Shown here in pieces: positions 53,555 to 62,412 of a stretch of DNA of 64,000 nucleotides. Every line of letters starts with the position of its first letter. The stretch's first letter is position 1. The position numbers were made by a program, and so were the translations under genes. This DNA comes from Oscillospiraceae bacterium (GTDB lineage: Bacteria; Bacillota; Clostridia; Oscillospirales; Oscillospiraceae). The stretch lies in the NCBI GenBank assembly GCA_017434755.1, contig JAFRER010000015.1:1-64000 (forward strand). The letters run 5' to 3'. Below the pieces are notes generated by a model that did not search any database, was not told where the DNA came from, and saw nothing but the letters and a program-made list of their open reading frames with translations.

Positions 53555-55005
53555 CAGTCGTTGCGGTCACCCGCCAGGAGGTCCATCTTCGTCTCGTAAA
53601 GCAGCGGGCTGAAGTCAAAGTAGTGCGTGTGCGGGTTTGTAAAGCGCTGCTCTTCGTCCCAGATCTCCTCGTTGAGCTGCCGACGCACATAGTCGCGGAC
53701 CTCCTTAAGGGGAGGACATTCATATACACATTCGCCGTTTTTGAAGATCGGCACCTGGAGCTCCTTGAACGTGCAGTTTTCAAAAAAGCGGTTTTTCCAG
53801 TACTTCTGGGAGTCGATATAGCGCACGGGCTTTGTGAAGTCGATCTCCTCATCCGCACGGGTGAGATATTCGGCTGTCGCTTTTCCGGAGGCATCGTATA
53901 CGCGGTAAACCTTCTTCAGACCCGGATTGGTTATCTTCTCGGCGGTCTCGGAGACTTTTATTTTGGGGATGAACTTGCCGTCTTTGACGATGGCGGCCAT
54001 TTTATATACCGCGCCGAAGACCGGATTGGAAGCCGAGGTGATCAGCCTTTCGCCGACACCGAAGCTGTCTAGCTTCGCACCCTGCTGCTTGAGGGACTGC
54101 AGCGTGAACTCGTCGAGACTGTTGGAGGCGACTATGATGCAGTCGGTAAGACCCGCCTCGTCGAGCATCACCCTTGCCTCCTTGGAAAGATAGGCAAGGT
54201 CGCCCGAGTCGAGCCTTATGCCTTTGAGCCTCTTGCCCATGGGTTCGAGGACCTCTTTTGCGATGCGGATGGCATTCGGGACACCGCTCTTGAGGACATC
54301 GAAAGTGTCCACGAGCAGGAGCGTGGAATCGGGATAGGTCTCGGCGTATTTTTTGAAGGCCTCGTATTCGTTCTCAAAGAACATGACCCAGCTGTGGGCC
54401 ATGGTGCCGGAGATCGGGATGCCAAACATCTGACCGGCGAGCACCGTGGCGGTCCCGACTGCTCCGCCGATGTAGGCGGCTCTTGCACCATAGACCGCGG
54501 CGTCCACGTTATGGGCGCGTCTGGCTCCGAAATCGGATACCGCTCTGCCCTCTGCGGCGCGGACGATCCTGTTGGTCTTGGTGGCGATCAGGGACTGATG
54601 GTTCACCTGCAGCAGGATCGCAGTCTCGACGAGCTGTGCGTCGAGCAGCGGGGCTACGACGGTTATAATAGGCTCGTTGGGATAGATTATAGTGCCCTCG
54701 GGCATCGCGTATATATCACCGCTGAAGCGGTAATCCGCAAGAAACGACAGAAATTCCTCGCTGAAAAGATGCTGACTGCGGAAATACTCGATGTCTTCCT
54801 TTGAAAAATGCAGGTTCCGGATGTATTCGATCACCTGCTCGAGACCGGCGAAGATCGAGAAACCGGCGTTGTCCGGGTTCTTGCGGAAAAAAACATCGAA
54901 CACCGCTTTGGTGTCGTTTACGCGGTTGTTGAAGTATCCGTTTGCCATGGTCATCTCGTAAAAATCCATCACCATGGTTATATTTCTGTTATCCTGCTGG
55001 TTCAT
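53554..55005 (-). CDS. pncB: nicotinate phosphoribosyltransferase
   Basis: PncB joins nicotinate to PRPP, giving nicotinate mononucleotide. The 483-residue protein has the phosphoribosyl-type motifs VSDFGARRAHNVDAAVYGARAAYIGGAVGT (pieces) near residue 155 and GIRLDSGDLAYLSKEARVML near residue 265. Length and domain layout are those of the long Firmicute type. The gene lies 15 bases after nadE and overlaps nadD. It is the middle step of the salvage route. Confidence 0.96.
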   Translation of the reverse strand: MNQQDNRNITMVMDFYEMTMANGYFNNRVNDTKAVFDVFFRKNPDNAGFSIFAGLEQVIEYIRNLHFSKEDIEYFRSQHLFSEEFLSFLADYRFSGDIYAMPEGTIIYPNEPIITVVAPLLDAQLVETAILLQVNHQSLIATKTNRIVRAAEGRAVSDFGARRAHNVDAAVYGARAAYIGGAVGTATVLAGQMFGIPISGTMAHSWVMFFENEYEAFKKYAETYPDSTLLLVDTFDVLKSGVPNAIRIAKEVLEPMGKRLKGIRLDSGDLAYLSKEARVMLDEAGLTDCIIVASNSLDEFTLQSLKQQGAKLDSFGVGERLITSASNPVFGAVYKMAAIVKDGKFIPKIKVSETAEKITNPGLKKVYRVYDASGKATAEYLTRADEEIDFTKPVRYIDSQKYWKNRFFENCTFKELQVPIFKNGECVYECPPLKEVRDYVRRQLNEEIWDEEQRFTNPHTHYFDFSPLLYETKMDLLAGDRND

Positions 55006-55020
55006 TGCTGCTCCTTCGTA

Positions 55021-55779
55021 TCAAAAAACGTATTCCGGCATCGGCTGGAGTTTGAACAAATTTGCTTTGTGCCGCCTGTCGATCAGGGATCTGACCGTGT
55101 CGTCCGGGCAAGAGCCCGTGAGGATATATGTATCGAGCGCTTCATACGAAAAGCCGAAGTTGTCCTCATCGGTCCTGTCGGTCAGCCCGTCAGAGGGCGG
55201 TTTTTCAATGAACATCTCCGGCAGGCCGAGGCATCTGCCGATGATCTTGACTTCGGTAACAGTAAGATTTGCCAGCGGGGAGAAGTCACCGGCCGCATCG
55301 CCGAAGATGGTGGAGTAGCCCACATAGTTCTCCGAGCGGTTGCAGTTGTTCGACACCCTGCCGTTCATGCACTGAGAGACGGCGTAGAGGGTGGTCATCC
55401 GGATCCTCGGCGGGAGATTTATCGTCATCTGGTCGGTAAAATCAAGGCCGCCGGACCGGATGGAATTCCTTACGCCGTTGACGGCTTCCGCTATGTTGAT
55501 CTCCGCATGCGGGATGCCGAGATGCTCCACGAGGAGCCGGGAATAATTTATATCCGGCTGAACAGAGTTGGGCATGAGCACACCGAACACCCGTTCTTTA
55601 CCGAGCGCCTCTTTGCAGAGCGCGGATACGACACTGGAATCCTTGCCGCCGGATACGCCGATGACAGCCGGCGAGGAGGGACCGTTTTCGGCGAACCAGT
55701 TCCGGATCCATTCGATGCAGCCGCGGGTTATCCTGTCATAGTCCCTGGCTGAAAGATAAGCACTGAGTATTTCGTTCAT
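55021..55779 (-). CDS. nadE: NH3-dependent NAD+ synthetase
   Basis: NadE amidates deamido-NAD to NAD+, using ammonia. The PP-loop is GVSGGKDSSVVSALC (residues about 42-56). It is 252 residues long, without the N-terminal glutaminase domain, so it needs free ammonia. NFGFSYEALDTYILTGSCPD is near the C-terminus. It begins 33 bases after the PTS_EIIC_2 membrane gene, and pncB and nadD follow. All are on one probable transcript. Confidence 0.96.
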   Translation of the reverse strand: MNEILSAYLSARDYDRITRGCIEWIRNWFAENGPSSPAVIGVSGGKDSSVVSALCKEALGKERVFGVLMPNSVQPDINYSRLLVEHLGIPHAEINIAEAVNGVRNSIRSGGLDFTDQMTINLPPRIRMTTLYAVSQCMNGRVSNNCNRSENYVGYSTIFGDAAGDFSPLANLTVTEVKIIGRCLGLPEMFIEKPPSDGLTDRTDEDNFGFSYEALDTYILTGSCPDDTVRSLIDRRHKANLFKLQPMPEYVF

Positions 55780-55812
55780 GAGCGATCACCCCGAAAAAAG
55801 AATTGATTAAAC

Positions 55813-56886
55813 TCAACTGAGTTTCAGGTCTCCGTCTTTCACCCAGCCGAGCCTGCGGAAGATGAGATTCAGAAGGGGACAGATCACGGCAGGGAGAACA
55901 ATGCAGATAAGGATAAGGCCGAGCCAGTCGAAGGCTCCGGCGCTGATGGCGGACGCACCGCGCTCAACGGCGGTCTCGGAAGGGCTGAGCCATCCGGTCC
56001 ATACACCGATCGGGCCGCAGAGTCCGCAGGTGCCCATTCCGGAGTTGATCGCGGCTCCGTTCATCTCCATTTTGAAAAGACAGGTCGCGATCGGGCCCGT
56101 GATGGCGGAGGTTATTATCGGGGCTATCCAGATACGCGGATTTTTGACGATGTTGGGCATCTGGAGCATGGAGGTGCCGAGTCCCTGAGATACCAGTCCG
56201 CCCCAACGGTTTTCCCGGAAGCTCATCACGGCAAAGCCCACCATCTGCGCGCAGCAGCCTGCGACGGCAGCGCCGCCGGCGAGACCCGTGAGACCCAGAA
56301 CCGAACAGATCGCGGCGGAGGAGATCGGAAGAGTCAGCGCTATGCCGACCAGGACCGAGACGGCAATGCCCATCCAGAAAGGTCTCAGCTTGGTCGCACT
56401 GTCGATCATGAGACCGAATGCGTTGGCGGCTGTGCCGATCGGCGGGGCTATGAGCTTTGCCAGTGCGACACCGACGAGTATCGTCACGGCGGGCGTGACC
56501 AGAATATCCACCTTGGTCTCTTTGGATACGGCCTTTCCGAATTCAGCCGCTACTATGGCGATTATCAGAACGGCGAGCGGTCCGCCCGCTCCGCCTTCGG
56601 CATTTGCCGCCCAACCGACCGCCGCCAGAGAGAACAGCACCATCGCCGGGGCCTGGAGCGCATGGCCGATGGCCACTGCCATTGCAGGACCGGAGACAGC
56701 CATGGCGTAAGACCCGATATCTGTCAGGAACCGGATGTTCAGCTGCTGGCCGAGAGTCTTGATGATCGTTCCGATCAGAAGAGAGCAGAACAATCCCTGT
56801 GCCATGGCCCCTAACGCATCTATCCCGTAACGCTTCGCAGTGAAAACGATATTTTTCCTTTTCAGAAACGCTTTGAATTTATCCAT
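55813..56886 (-). CDS. PTS_EIIC_2-family membrane protein
   Basis: A 357-residue membrane protein of the PTS_EIIC_2 type (PF13303-like), recognised by features such as the N-terminal GIDALGAMAQGLFCSLLIGTII, VDILVTPAVTILVGVALAKLIAPPIGTAANAFG in pieces, and INSGMGTCGLCGPIGVWTGW. It has no attached IIA or IIB domain and no PTS genes lie near it. It is the first gene of the NAD salvage operon, 33 bases upstream of nadE. That position suggests import of nicotinate or a related pyridine; this is inference and not a known function of the family. Confidence 0.8.
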   Translation of the reverse strand: MDKFKAFLKRKNIVFTAKRYGIDALGAMAQGLFCSLLIGTIIKTLGQQLNIRFLTDIGSYAMAVSGPAMAVAIGHALQAPAMVLFSLAAVGWAANAEGGAGGPLAVLIIAIVAAEFGKAVSKETKVDILVTPAVTILVGVALAKLIAPPIGTAANAFGLMIDSATKLRPFWMGIAVSVLVGIALTLPISSAAICSVLGLTGLAGGAAVAGCCAQMVGFAVMSFRENRWGGLVSQGLGTSMLQMPNIVKNPRIWIAPIITSAITGPIATCLFKMEMNGAAINSGMGTCGLCGPIGVWTGWLSPSETAVERGASAISAGAFDWLGLILICIVLPAVICPLLNLIFRRLGWVKDGDLKLS

Positions 56887-57035
56887 TTCAGATCTCTTTT
56901 CCGAAGTTGCTTTCTTATGTGTATGTGTAAGTAAAACATATTATATCATCAGCGATTCAAGCGGCGCAATAGAAACGGCACTGTGAATGCGTTATATGTT
57001 TCACTAAGCACGGTATTTGAAGAGAAAAGAAAAGG

Positions 57036-57064
57036 TTGCCGTCTTTTCCCGCCTGTTTTATAAT
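57036..57064 (+). promoter_or_regulatory. promoter of the secreted esterase gene
   Basis: TTGCCG, a 17-base spacer and TATAAT, 41 bases before ATG 57106. Confidence 0.7.
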
Positions 57065-57105
57065 ATCAGCGATTCATTAAACATATTAAGGATCGTATAA
57101 TCTGA

Positions 57106-59139
57106 ATGAAAAAAATAGTCAGTTCGATATTAGCCTTTATTATGAGCTGCGGACTCTGCTTCGGCACTGCATCCGCCGAGGAGCCGGAAGCCGCCGGTGA
57201 ACCTGCGATCGGGGAGCTGTCTCTCAAATATGATGACAGATATACATTCCAGGGGGCAAAGACCATAGAGGTCGAAAACGGAGATCCGACAATCGAAGTC
57301 CTCGGAAACACCATAAGAGCCGCGGGGATAACAGAGACACCGGTATCGGTCACCGTTGACGGAACGGTGTATCATATCACGGTCGATAAAGCCGCGGTTG
57401 CAGTATTCGTCATAGACGGTCAGTCGAACGCCTGGGGAGCTGCCGGAAGACATGACAAGGCCCCGATCACGCCGGATGTGGGCTGCGGATATTTCTGGAT
57501 CAACGGCGGAATGATGGATGCCAATGAATATGTAAAGGCTATGGAAAAGATGATGCCAAGGGCGAGCGTCGGTTCATGGCCTGCGCTGGCGGCCGAGTGG
57601 TACGCTCTTACGGGAGAAAAAGCCGTTGTGATGAACATTGCGCAGAACGGCGCGCCGATCCAGCACTGGACATCCGGCTATTATGAGACGGGCGTCCGGT
57701 TGATCGAGGAATGCATCGATTCGATCGATACGGAGATGTTCACCATAGCAGGAGGAGGCTACTTCTGGTTCCAGGGCGAATCGAACAGTGACATATATGA
57801 AAGCACCAACCAGATGAGATATACGACTCCCGAGGAGTATATCACGGAGTTCACGGAAGTCCATAACGCGTATATCTCTGCTTTCGCTTCGAGAGGAATA
57901 AAGGCCTTTGCCGGGATCTTCACCATCCGGACATGGGGCAATCTGCTGGGGATCAGCAAACTGAACGATTACTGCGGACCCCGTGCGGCACAGCAGTATC
58001 TTGCCAACAGCCGGAGCGACATTTTTATAGCGTCATCTTCTGCGGAAGAATGGGACAAGTCACAGAGAAAAGCTGTCAGTTTCACTTCCTTAACGGGGCG
58101 CGAGGTGAAGGTCAGCACCATAAGTGCCCTTTACAACGGAGTGCATTATAACCAGTCGGGATATGACATAATGGGCCTTGAAGCGGCTGACAGCCTGTAC
58201 TCCGGATGGTTCAGCGGGAATCAGGCCGATGATTTCGTTCTGTACGGGCAGAACGGCAGAACTGTTTATGAAGAGGGCAGCACGATCTATCTGGATGATA
58301 ATCTGCGCCTTACCGGAGCTGCCAACTCCGGAGAGAAATTTGCAGCCCAGCTCGTGGCTGTGACATTTCCGAGAGGAGATGCGTGCAGCGGCATGACAAT
58401 GAGCCTTTCCCGCTGCTCGGACGGATCCGAAGTGACCGGAGTAATGACGGAAAGCGGTTATATCCGGGATGTCACGCTGATAGATGAGGAAATGACCCTC
58501 ACGGTGACCATGGGAGAATTGAGCCGCAGCTATACGGTCTCAAAACATCAGTACAAGATCGAAAAAGGTGCGGAAAGCAAGAAAGGCAGCTTTTCATTCA
58601 CGGACAGAAACGGCGAAGAATCAGAAATCGCAGGACTCGGAGAAACGGTCCTGGTGCTGAGCAGAGCGGAAGAAGGATATATTCCGGTCGGGATATCCGT
58701 ACTTGAGACAAAAACGGGGAAACCGGTTACATCGGTCGATGAAGGCATTTCGGACGGAACTTCCGTGTACTCCTTCAGGATGCCTGCGGCGGATGTCACC
58801 GTGAAGGCAAAATATCTTAAACCCGGCACGGACAACATGGGCTTCAGGTATACGGTGGAATTCGACAAGAATGCGGAGGAAGCCACCGGAAGCATGCGAA
58901 AAATGAGCGCAACGATCGGTCCGAAATCCGCCTTGACGCCAAATGCATTTGAATATGAGGGCTACCGTTTCTGCGGCTGGAACACAGCTCCGGACGGGAG
59001 CGGGACCGCTATTGAGGATGGAGCTAAAGTCAGCGATTTTGTCTATTATAACAACAGCAGTATCACTTTGTATGCTCAGTGGGAGAGGATCGCTGTGGCA
59101 GAAGAAACTGCTGATTATGAAGATGCGGCAGAACCATGA
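57106..59139 (+). CDS. secreted SASA-type esterase with InlB-like repeat
   Basis: A secreted 677-residue protein. A signal peptide (MKKIVSSILAFIMSCGLCFG, cut after ASA) is followed by a short beta-strand domain and an SGNH/sialate O-acetylesterase (SASA) domain. The nucleophile Ser 107 lies in VIDGQSNAWGA, and the GGGYFWFQGESNSDIYEST region near residue 210 is the second block. The C-terminal third holds extended beta-rich segments and an InlB/Listeria-Bacteroides-like repeat (FCGWNTAPDGSGTAI ... ITLYAQW, residues about 623-655). No LPxTG or membrane anchor is seen. It could deacetylate glycans of the host or diet. The 3' end (EETADYEDAAEP) is acidic. Confidence 0.88.
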   Translation: MKKIVSSILAFIMSCGLCFGTASAEEPEAAGEPAIGELSLKYDDRYTFQGAKTIEVENGDPTIEVLGNTIRAAGITETPVSVTVDGTVYHITVDKAAVAVFVIDGQSNAWGAAGRHDKAPITPDVGCGYFWINGGMMDANEYVKAMEKMMPRASVGSWPALAAEWYALTGEKAVVMNIAQNGAPIQHWTSGYYETGVRLIEECIDSIDTEMFTIAGGGYFWFQGESNSDIYESTNQMRYTTPEEYITEFTEVHNAYISAFASRGIKAFAGIFTIRTWGNLLGISKLNDYCGPRAAQQYLANSRSDIFIASSSAEEWDKSQRKAVSFTSLTGREVKVSTISALYNGVHYNQSGYDIMGLEAADSLYSGWFSGNQADDFVLYGQNGRTVYEEGSTIYLDDNLRLTGAANSGEKFAAQLVAVTFPRGDACSGMTMSLSRCSDGSEVTGVMTESGYIRDVTLIDEEMTLTVTMGELSRSYTVSKHQYKIEKGAESKKGSFSFTDRNGEESEIAGLGETVLVLSRAEEGYIPVGISVLETKTGKPVTSVDEGISDGTSVYSFRMPAADVTVKAKYLKPGTDNMGFRYTVEFDKNAEEATGSMRKMSATIGPKSALTPNAFEYEGYRFCGWNTAPDGSGTAIEDGAKVSDFVYYNNSSITLYAQWERIAVAEETADYEDAAEP

Positions 59140-59169
59140 TTATTCCGTAAACCGGCAGGAGGAGCTGCT

Positions 59170-59556
59170 ATGAAGAAAAAAAACAGGCCCGCCGTCTTCC
59201 GGTTTCTTCCGGAAAGACTCAGTCCGAAAGAGGCGAAGAAGCAGATCGATAATATTCTGAAAAAGTACGGCAGCAGCTGTGAGATCGAATTCAGGAAAAC
59301 CGATGCGGAAATAAAAGATTCCTATCTTGTTACTTCAAAGCTGGACAGGCATCTGATCTGCGAGATCGTCAGCAGGACGGGGCTTACCCGTCGGAATTAC
59401 GAGGATCTGTCTGCTGAGTGGAAGTTCCACAATGCCGCATACAGCATGAATCTGGAACGCGGGAGTGCAAAAGATGTTTCGCTGGACTACGGAAGAGATC
59501 CGCGGCGGGCAGTCCGCTGGGCAACGAAGATCTTCGATTTCTTCAATATAGAATAA
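59170..59556 (+). CDS. hypothetical protein, 128 residues
   Basis: A basic cytosolic protein with no signal peptide or membrane segment, starting MKKKNRPAVFRFLPERLSPKEA. The middle contains CEIEFRKTDAEIKDSYLVTSKLDRHLICE and the end VRWATKIFDFFNIE. I do not recognise the family. AGGAGG lies ahead of ATG 59170. It starts 30 bases after the esterase gene ends, so the two could share a transcript. A bidirectional terminator follows at once. Confidence 0.65.
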   Translation: MKKKNRPAVFRFLPERLSPKEAKKQIDNILKKYGSSCEIEFRKTDAEIKDSYLVTSKLDRHLICEIVSRTGLTRRNYEDLSAEWKFHNAAYSMNLERGSAKDVSLDYGRDPRRAVRWATKIFDFFNIE

Positions 59557-59587
59557 AGAAAGCGCCGTGTTCGGCGCTTTCTTTTAT
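59554..59587. terminator. bidirectional terminator
   Basis: AAAGAAAGCGCCGTGTTCGGCGCTTTCTTT with flanking A and T runs, shared by the hypothetical gene and bioY. Confidence 0.88.
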
Positions 59588-60123
59588 TCACTGGATATGT
59601 GTTTTTTCACTCTGCCGCTTACAAAGAATGCAAGAAGCAGCTTCAAAGCATCGGGAATAATGAACGGGAAGACACAGATCGACAGGATCTTCAGAAAGCC
59701 GTAATCAGTGCCAGCCGCACTGTACACTGCTTTGAACCACAAGGTGCCGATCAGATAGCAGAGAATCAGTCCGCCCGCAAGGACCGGGATCTTCAGCTTC
59801 TCATTTTTAGAGATGAACGGTTCAAACAGGATATAGAACAGTCCGCTGAAAACAAATCCGATGAGATAGCCGCCGGTAGGGCCGAGTATGTGGCCGATAC
59901 CTCCTCTGAAACCCGAAAAGACAGGCAGCCCGACCATACCCATCAGGATATAGATCACAACAGACAAGGTCCCGAGCTTTCCGCCGAGCAGCAGCAGTGC
60001 GCAGAACACGGCGAAAGTCTGCATGGTGAACGGGATTGTAAAAGGAACGGTGATCCAGGAGCAGATGCATATAACGACGGCCATGATCGCCGTATATGCC
60101 AGTTTTCGAGTGGAAAGCTTCAT
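59584..60123 (-). CDS. bioY: biotin transporter substrate-binding subunit BioY
   Basis: A BioY-family S component of an ECF transporter (179 residues, six helices). Family motifs are the N-terminal TAIMAVVICICSWITVPF, MGMVGLPVFSGFRGGIGHILGPTGGYLIGF and the late GAVYSAAGTDYG-like turn; GPTGGYL is the biotin-site strand. The gene follows the CsoR-like gene by 9 bases. No ECF A/A'/T genes are nearby, so it probably uses a shared energising module. No biotin operator (BirA box) could be seen upstream. Confidence 0.93.
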   Translation of the reverse strand: MKLSTRKLAYTAIMAVVICICSWITVPFTIPFTMQTFAVFCALLLLGGKLGTLSVVIYILMGMVGLPVFSGFRGGIGHILGPTGGYLIGFVFSGLFYILFEPFISKNEKLKIPVLAGGLILCYLIGTLWFKAVYSAAGTDYGFLKILSICVFPFIIPDALKLLLAFFVSGRVKKHISSE

Positions 60124-60132
60124 TACAAAAAG

Positions 60133-60513
60133 TCAGATGAACTTATCTATCGCATCGTTCAAGGCGGAAAGGCTCTCATTGTCACCGCTGTTAGCCCCGG
60201 AAACACAGTGCTCTATATGGTCCTTTAGGATGATCTTTGCGGTGCTGCTCAGTGCGGAGCGCACGGCAGCGAGCTGGATCAGCACATCGGTGCAGTCCTG
60301 CCCGTCCTCTACCATCCTTCTGACATGTTCCAGATGCCCGATCGCCCTGGCAAGACGGTTCAGCACCGCTTTCGTCTGGGTATGGACATGGGGGTGGTCT
60401 TGGTCGTGTGAATGGGTATGGGAGGAGCCGTCTTCATGGATGTGGTCCGCGGCACTGTGGCTGTGGATGACACCGTCACCGTGGTCATGATAGAAAACAT
60501 CGTCTTCGTGCAT
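60133..60513 (-). CDS. csoR: CsoR-family metal-sensing repressor with His-rich tail
   Basis: A 126-residue repressor of the CsoR/RcnR family. The C-terminal three-helix core keeps the Cu(I)-type ligands with the exact spacing of Mycobacterium CsoR: Cys 74 (GQDCTDVLIQL), His 99 (KDHIEHC) and Cys 103. The first 47 residues are a tail with 13 histidines and several aspartates in HxH steps, absent from classical CsoR. It may buffer or sense Cu, Ni or Zn. The gene is 9 bases upstream of bioY, with which it may be cotranscribed. No copper export gene is seen nearby. Confidence 0.88.
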   Translation of the reverse strand: MHEDDVFYHDHGDGVIHSHSAADHIHEDGSSHTHSHDQDHPHVHTQTKAVLNRLARAIGHLEHVRRMVEDGQDCTDVLIQLAAVRSALSSTAKIILKDHIEHCVSGANSGDNESLSALNDAIDKFI

Positions 60514-60611
60514 AGTATCACCGTCTTATCGATTGTTGTTGACCATAAAGATAGCATAACAGATATGATTCGGCAAGTGGTGATATTCATAAATACACAT
60601 TAAGCTTTGCC

Positions 60612-60640
60612 TTGACTTGCAGGCAGGCAGGATGTATTAT
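60612..60640 (+). promoter_or_regulatory. promoter of cdsA
   Basis: TTGACT, a 17-base spacer and TATTAT. It lies in the divergent interval between the csoR and cdsA genes. Confidence 0.7.
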
Positions 60641-60722
60641 TTGATATATCAATTTTTTGAAGTAATAAGATTCATTGCCGCGGCGTTTATCAAATAGTGT
60701 TTTCGGAGGTCTTTCCTGACTG

Positions 60723-61550
60723 ATGAAAAAAAGGGTCATATCAGGAGTAGTGCTCATACTGATACTGTGCGTATGTCTGTTCGCCTCAAAGATCACGAGG
60801 GTCCTCTTTTTCTTTGTGGCTGCCTATATGTGTGCCTGGGAGCTTTCGACGAATCTGGAGAAGATGGACGTGGGCTGTCAGCTTTCCGTGGCATTCGTTT
60901 ATCTTGCGGGGCAGGCATTTGCGGTGCTGCTGTATCCGGACATTGCCGTATACTGCATATGGTTTGTGATCTGTGTTTTTCTTGCCATGGTTTTTGCTGT
61001 ACTGCGCAAAGAAGTCAAAGGCGGCGGTACCGTGGTGACGATCGCGGCACTCGGATATCCGTGTATGCAGTTTGCGGTGATCATGGCAATATGCGTGGGA
61101 GAATTCTGGCTCGAGACGCTTATTCTGGCGTTTTTCTCCACATGGATCTGCGACTGCTTCGCACTGCTCGGCGGGATGAAGTTCGGAAAGACCAGGATCG
61201 CGCCGGAGATCTCTCCGCATAAGACGGTGGAGGGCAGCATCTGCGGAGCGGCTGCCTCGCTTGTTGCCGGAGCGCTTGCGTGGCTGCTCGGCAGGGCCTT
61301 CGGCGGAAGCTTTCTCTCAAATTCCTACAGGCTTATCCCGCTTTGGGGATGCCTGGTGATCTCGCTGGCGTCATCGACAGCCGGTCAGCTGGGAGACCTT
61401 GCGGAATCGCTTATCAAAAGAATGATCGGCATAAAGGATTTTTCGAACATAATCCCCGGTCATGGCGGAATGCTCGACCGTGCCGACAGCCTGCTGTTTT
61501 CCATACCGTTGACTTATGCACTGGTCTGGCTTTTGGTCGGAACACACTGA
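60723..61550 (+). CDS. cdsA: phosphatidate cytidylyltransferase
   Basis: CdsA makes CDP-diacylglycerol from CTP and phosphatidate. It is a 275-residue membrane enzyme. The signature region near the C-terminus reads GDLAESLIKRMIGIKDFSNIIPGHGGMLDRADSLLF in consecutive pieces; the family motif S-x-x-K-R-x4-KD-x5-P-G-H-G-G-x3-R-x-D is intact. ATG 60723 follows GGAGG. It is monocistronic here; the usual isoprenoid partners (uppS, dxr, rseP) are not next to it. Confidence 0.95.
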   Translation: MKKRVISGVVLILILCVCLFASKITRVLFFFVAAYMCAWELSTNLEKMDVGCQLSVAFVYLAGQAFAVLLYPDIAVYCIWFVICVFLAMVFAVLRKEVKGGGTVVTIAALGYPCMQFAVIMAICVGEFWLETLILAFFSTWICDCFALLGGMKFGKTRIAPEISPHKTVEGSICGAAASLVAGALAWLLGRAFGGSFLSNSYRLIPLWGCLVISLASSTAGQLGDLAESLIKRMIGIKDFSNIIPGHGGMLDRADSLLFSIPLTYALVWLLVGTH

Positions 61551-61566
61551 ACGGCTTATTTTGAAC

Positions 61567-61609
61567 TGAAAAAGGGGACCTTGAAATCATTTCAAGGTCC
61601 CCTTTTTGT
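61567..61609. terminator. bidirectional terminator
   Basis: AAGGGGACCTTGAAATCATTTCAAGGTCCCCTT with A and T runs on the two sides, between cdsA and the YdcF gene. Confidence 0.92.
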
Positions 61610-61635
61610 ACGTTATGATGTTCATGCAAAAAGCG

Positions 61636-62412
61636 TCAGAAATGGAATTCTCCCGTAATGACGCCAACGGCCAGTGCACAGAATTCTCTGAGACAGTAAT
61701 GGACGTAGCCCCACGGCGTGGAACGGGCGGAGATACCGTAAAAGTTCAGATCACTGAGCTCGCGAGCTGTCCATAGAGCACGGAGGACGTGAAAATCATT
61801 GGTCACCACGCCGATATCCGATGCACCATCGGGAAGCAGGCTGAAGCTGTTGGTAAAGTTGCTGGCGGTGTCTGTCGCTGCCTCCTCCAGAATGATCCTG
61901 CTGTCCGGAATACCCAGAGCGGTCAGACCTCTTCTTATGCATTCCGCCTCGCTTATGCCCTCATCTTCACCCTGTCCGCCGGTGGCTATACAGACGGTAT
62001 CGGGGTTTTCCGAGAGATAACCGTACGCCGCATGGATCCGCTGGCTCAGGGCTCCGCTCGGCTGGGTACCGTTCACCTTGGCACCGAGCACGATGATGCA
62101 GTCAAGATCTGCCGGAGGTTTACCCGATGCGGCAGATGCTATAAAACCCTGCACCACTGCAAAGAGCAGGAGAGCAATGACTATCAGGATCAGACAGACG
62201 GTGATCGCCCATTTCGGAAGCGGTACGGGTTTTCCTGTTTTGATGGATCTGTTCACAACGGCCCAGTGAACTGTAAAAAGAACTCCCATCAGCGGCCAGA
62301 GCCACAGCAGGGACTGACCGAAACGAACGGCAAAGCCCATGGCGAGGTAATACAGGATGCACAGTATCCCTATTACCAGTATGATGTTGTTAAAGATCTT
62401 TCTTGCGCGCAT
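61636..62412 (-). CDS. YdcF/SanA-family (DUF218) membrane protein
   Basis: A 258-residue protein with three N-terminal helices and a cytosolic or surface DUF218 domain. Motifs are CIIVLGAKVNGTQPSGALSQRIHAAY (two pieces), CIATGGQGEDEGISEAECIRRGL and ILEEAATDTASNFTNSFSLL. Family members (YdcF, SanA) are linked to envelope integrity; a reaction is not settled. It overlaps the histidine phosphatase gene by one base. It is the last of three genes on a probable operon. Confidence 0.9.
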   Translation of the reverse strand: MRARKIFNNIILVIGILCILYYLAMGFAVRFGQSLLWLWPLMGVLFTVHWAVVNRSIKTGKPVPLPKWAITVCLILIVIALLLFAVVQGFIASAASGKPPADLDCIIVLGAKVNGTQPSGALSQRIHAAYGYLSENPDTVCIATGGQGEDEGISEAECIRRGLTALGIPDSRIILEEAATDTASNFTNSFSLLPDGASDIGVVTNDFHVLRALWTARELSDLNFYGISARSTPWGYVHYCLREFCALAVGVITGEFHF

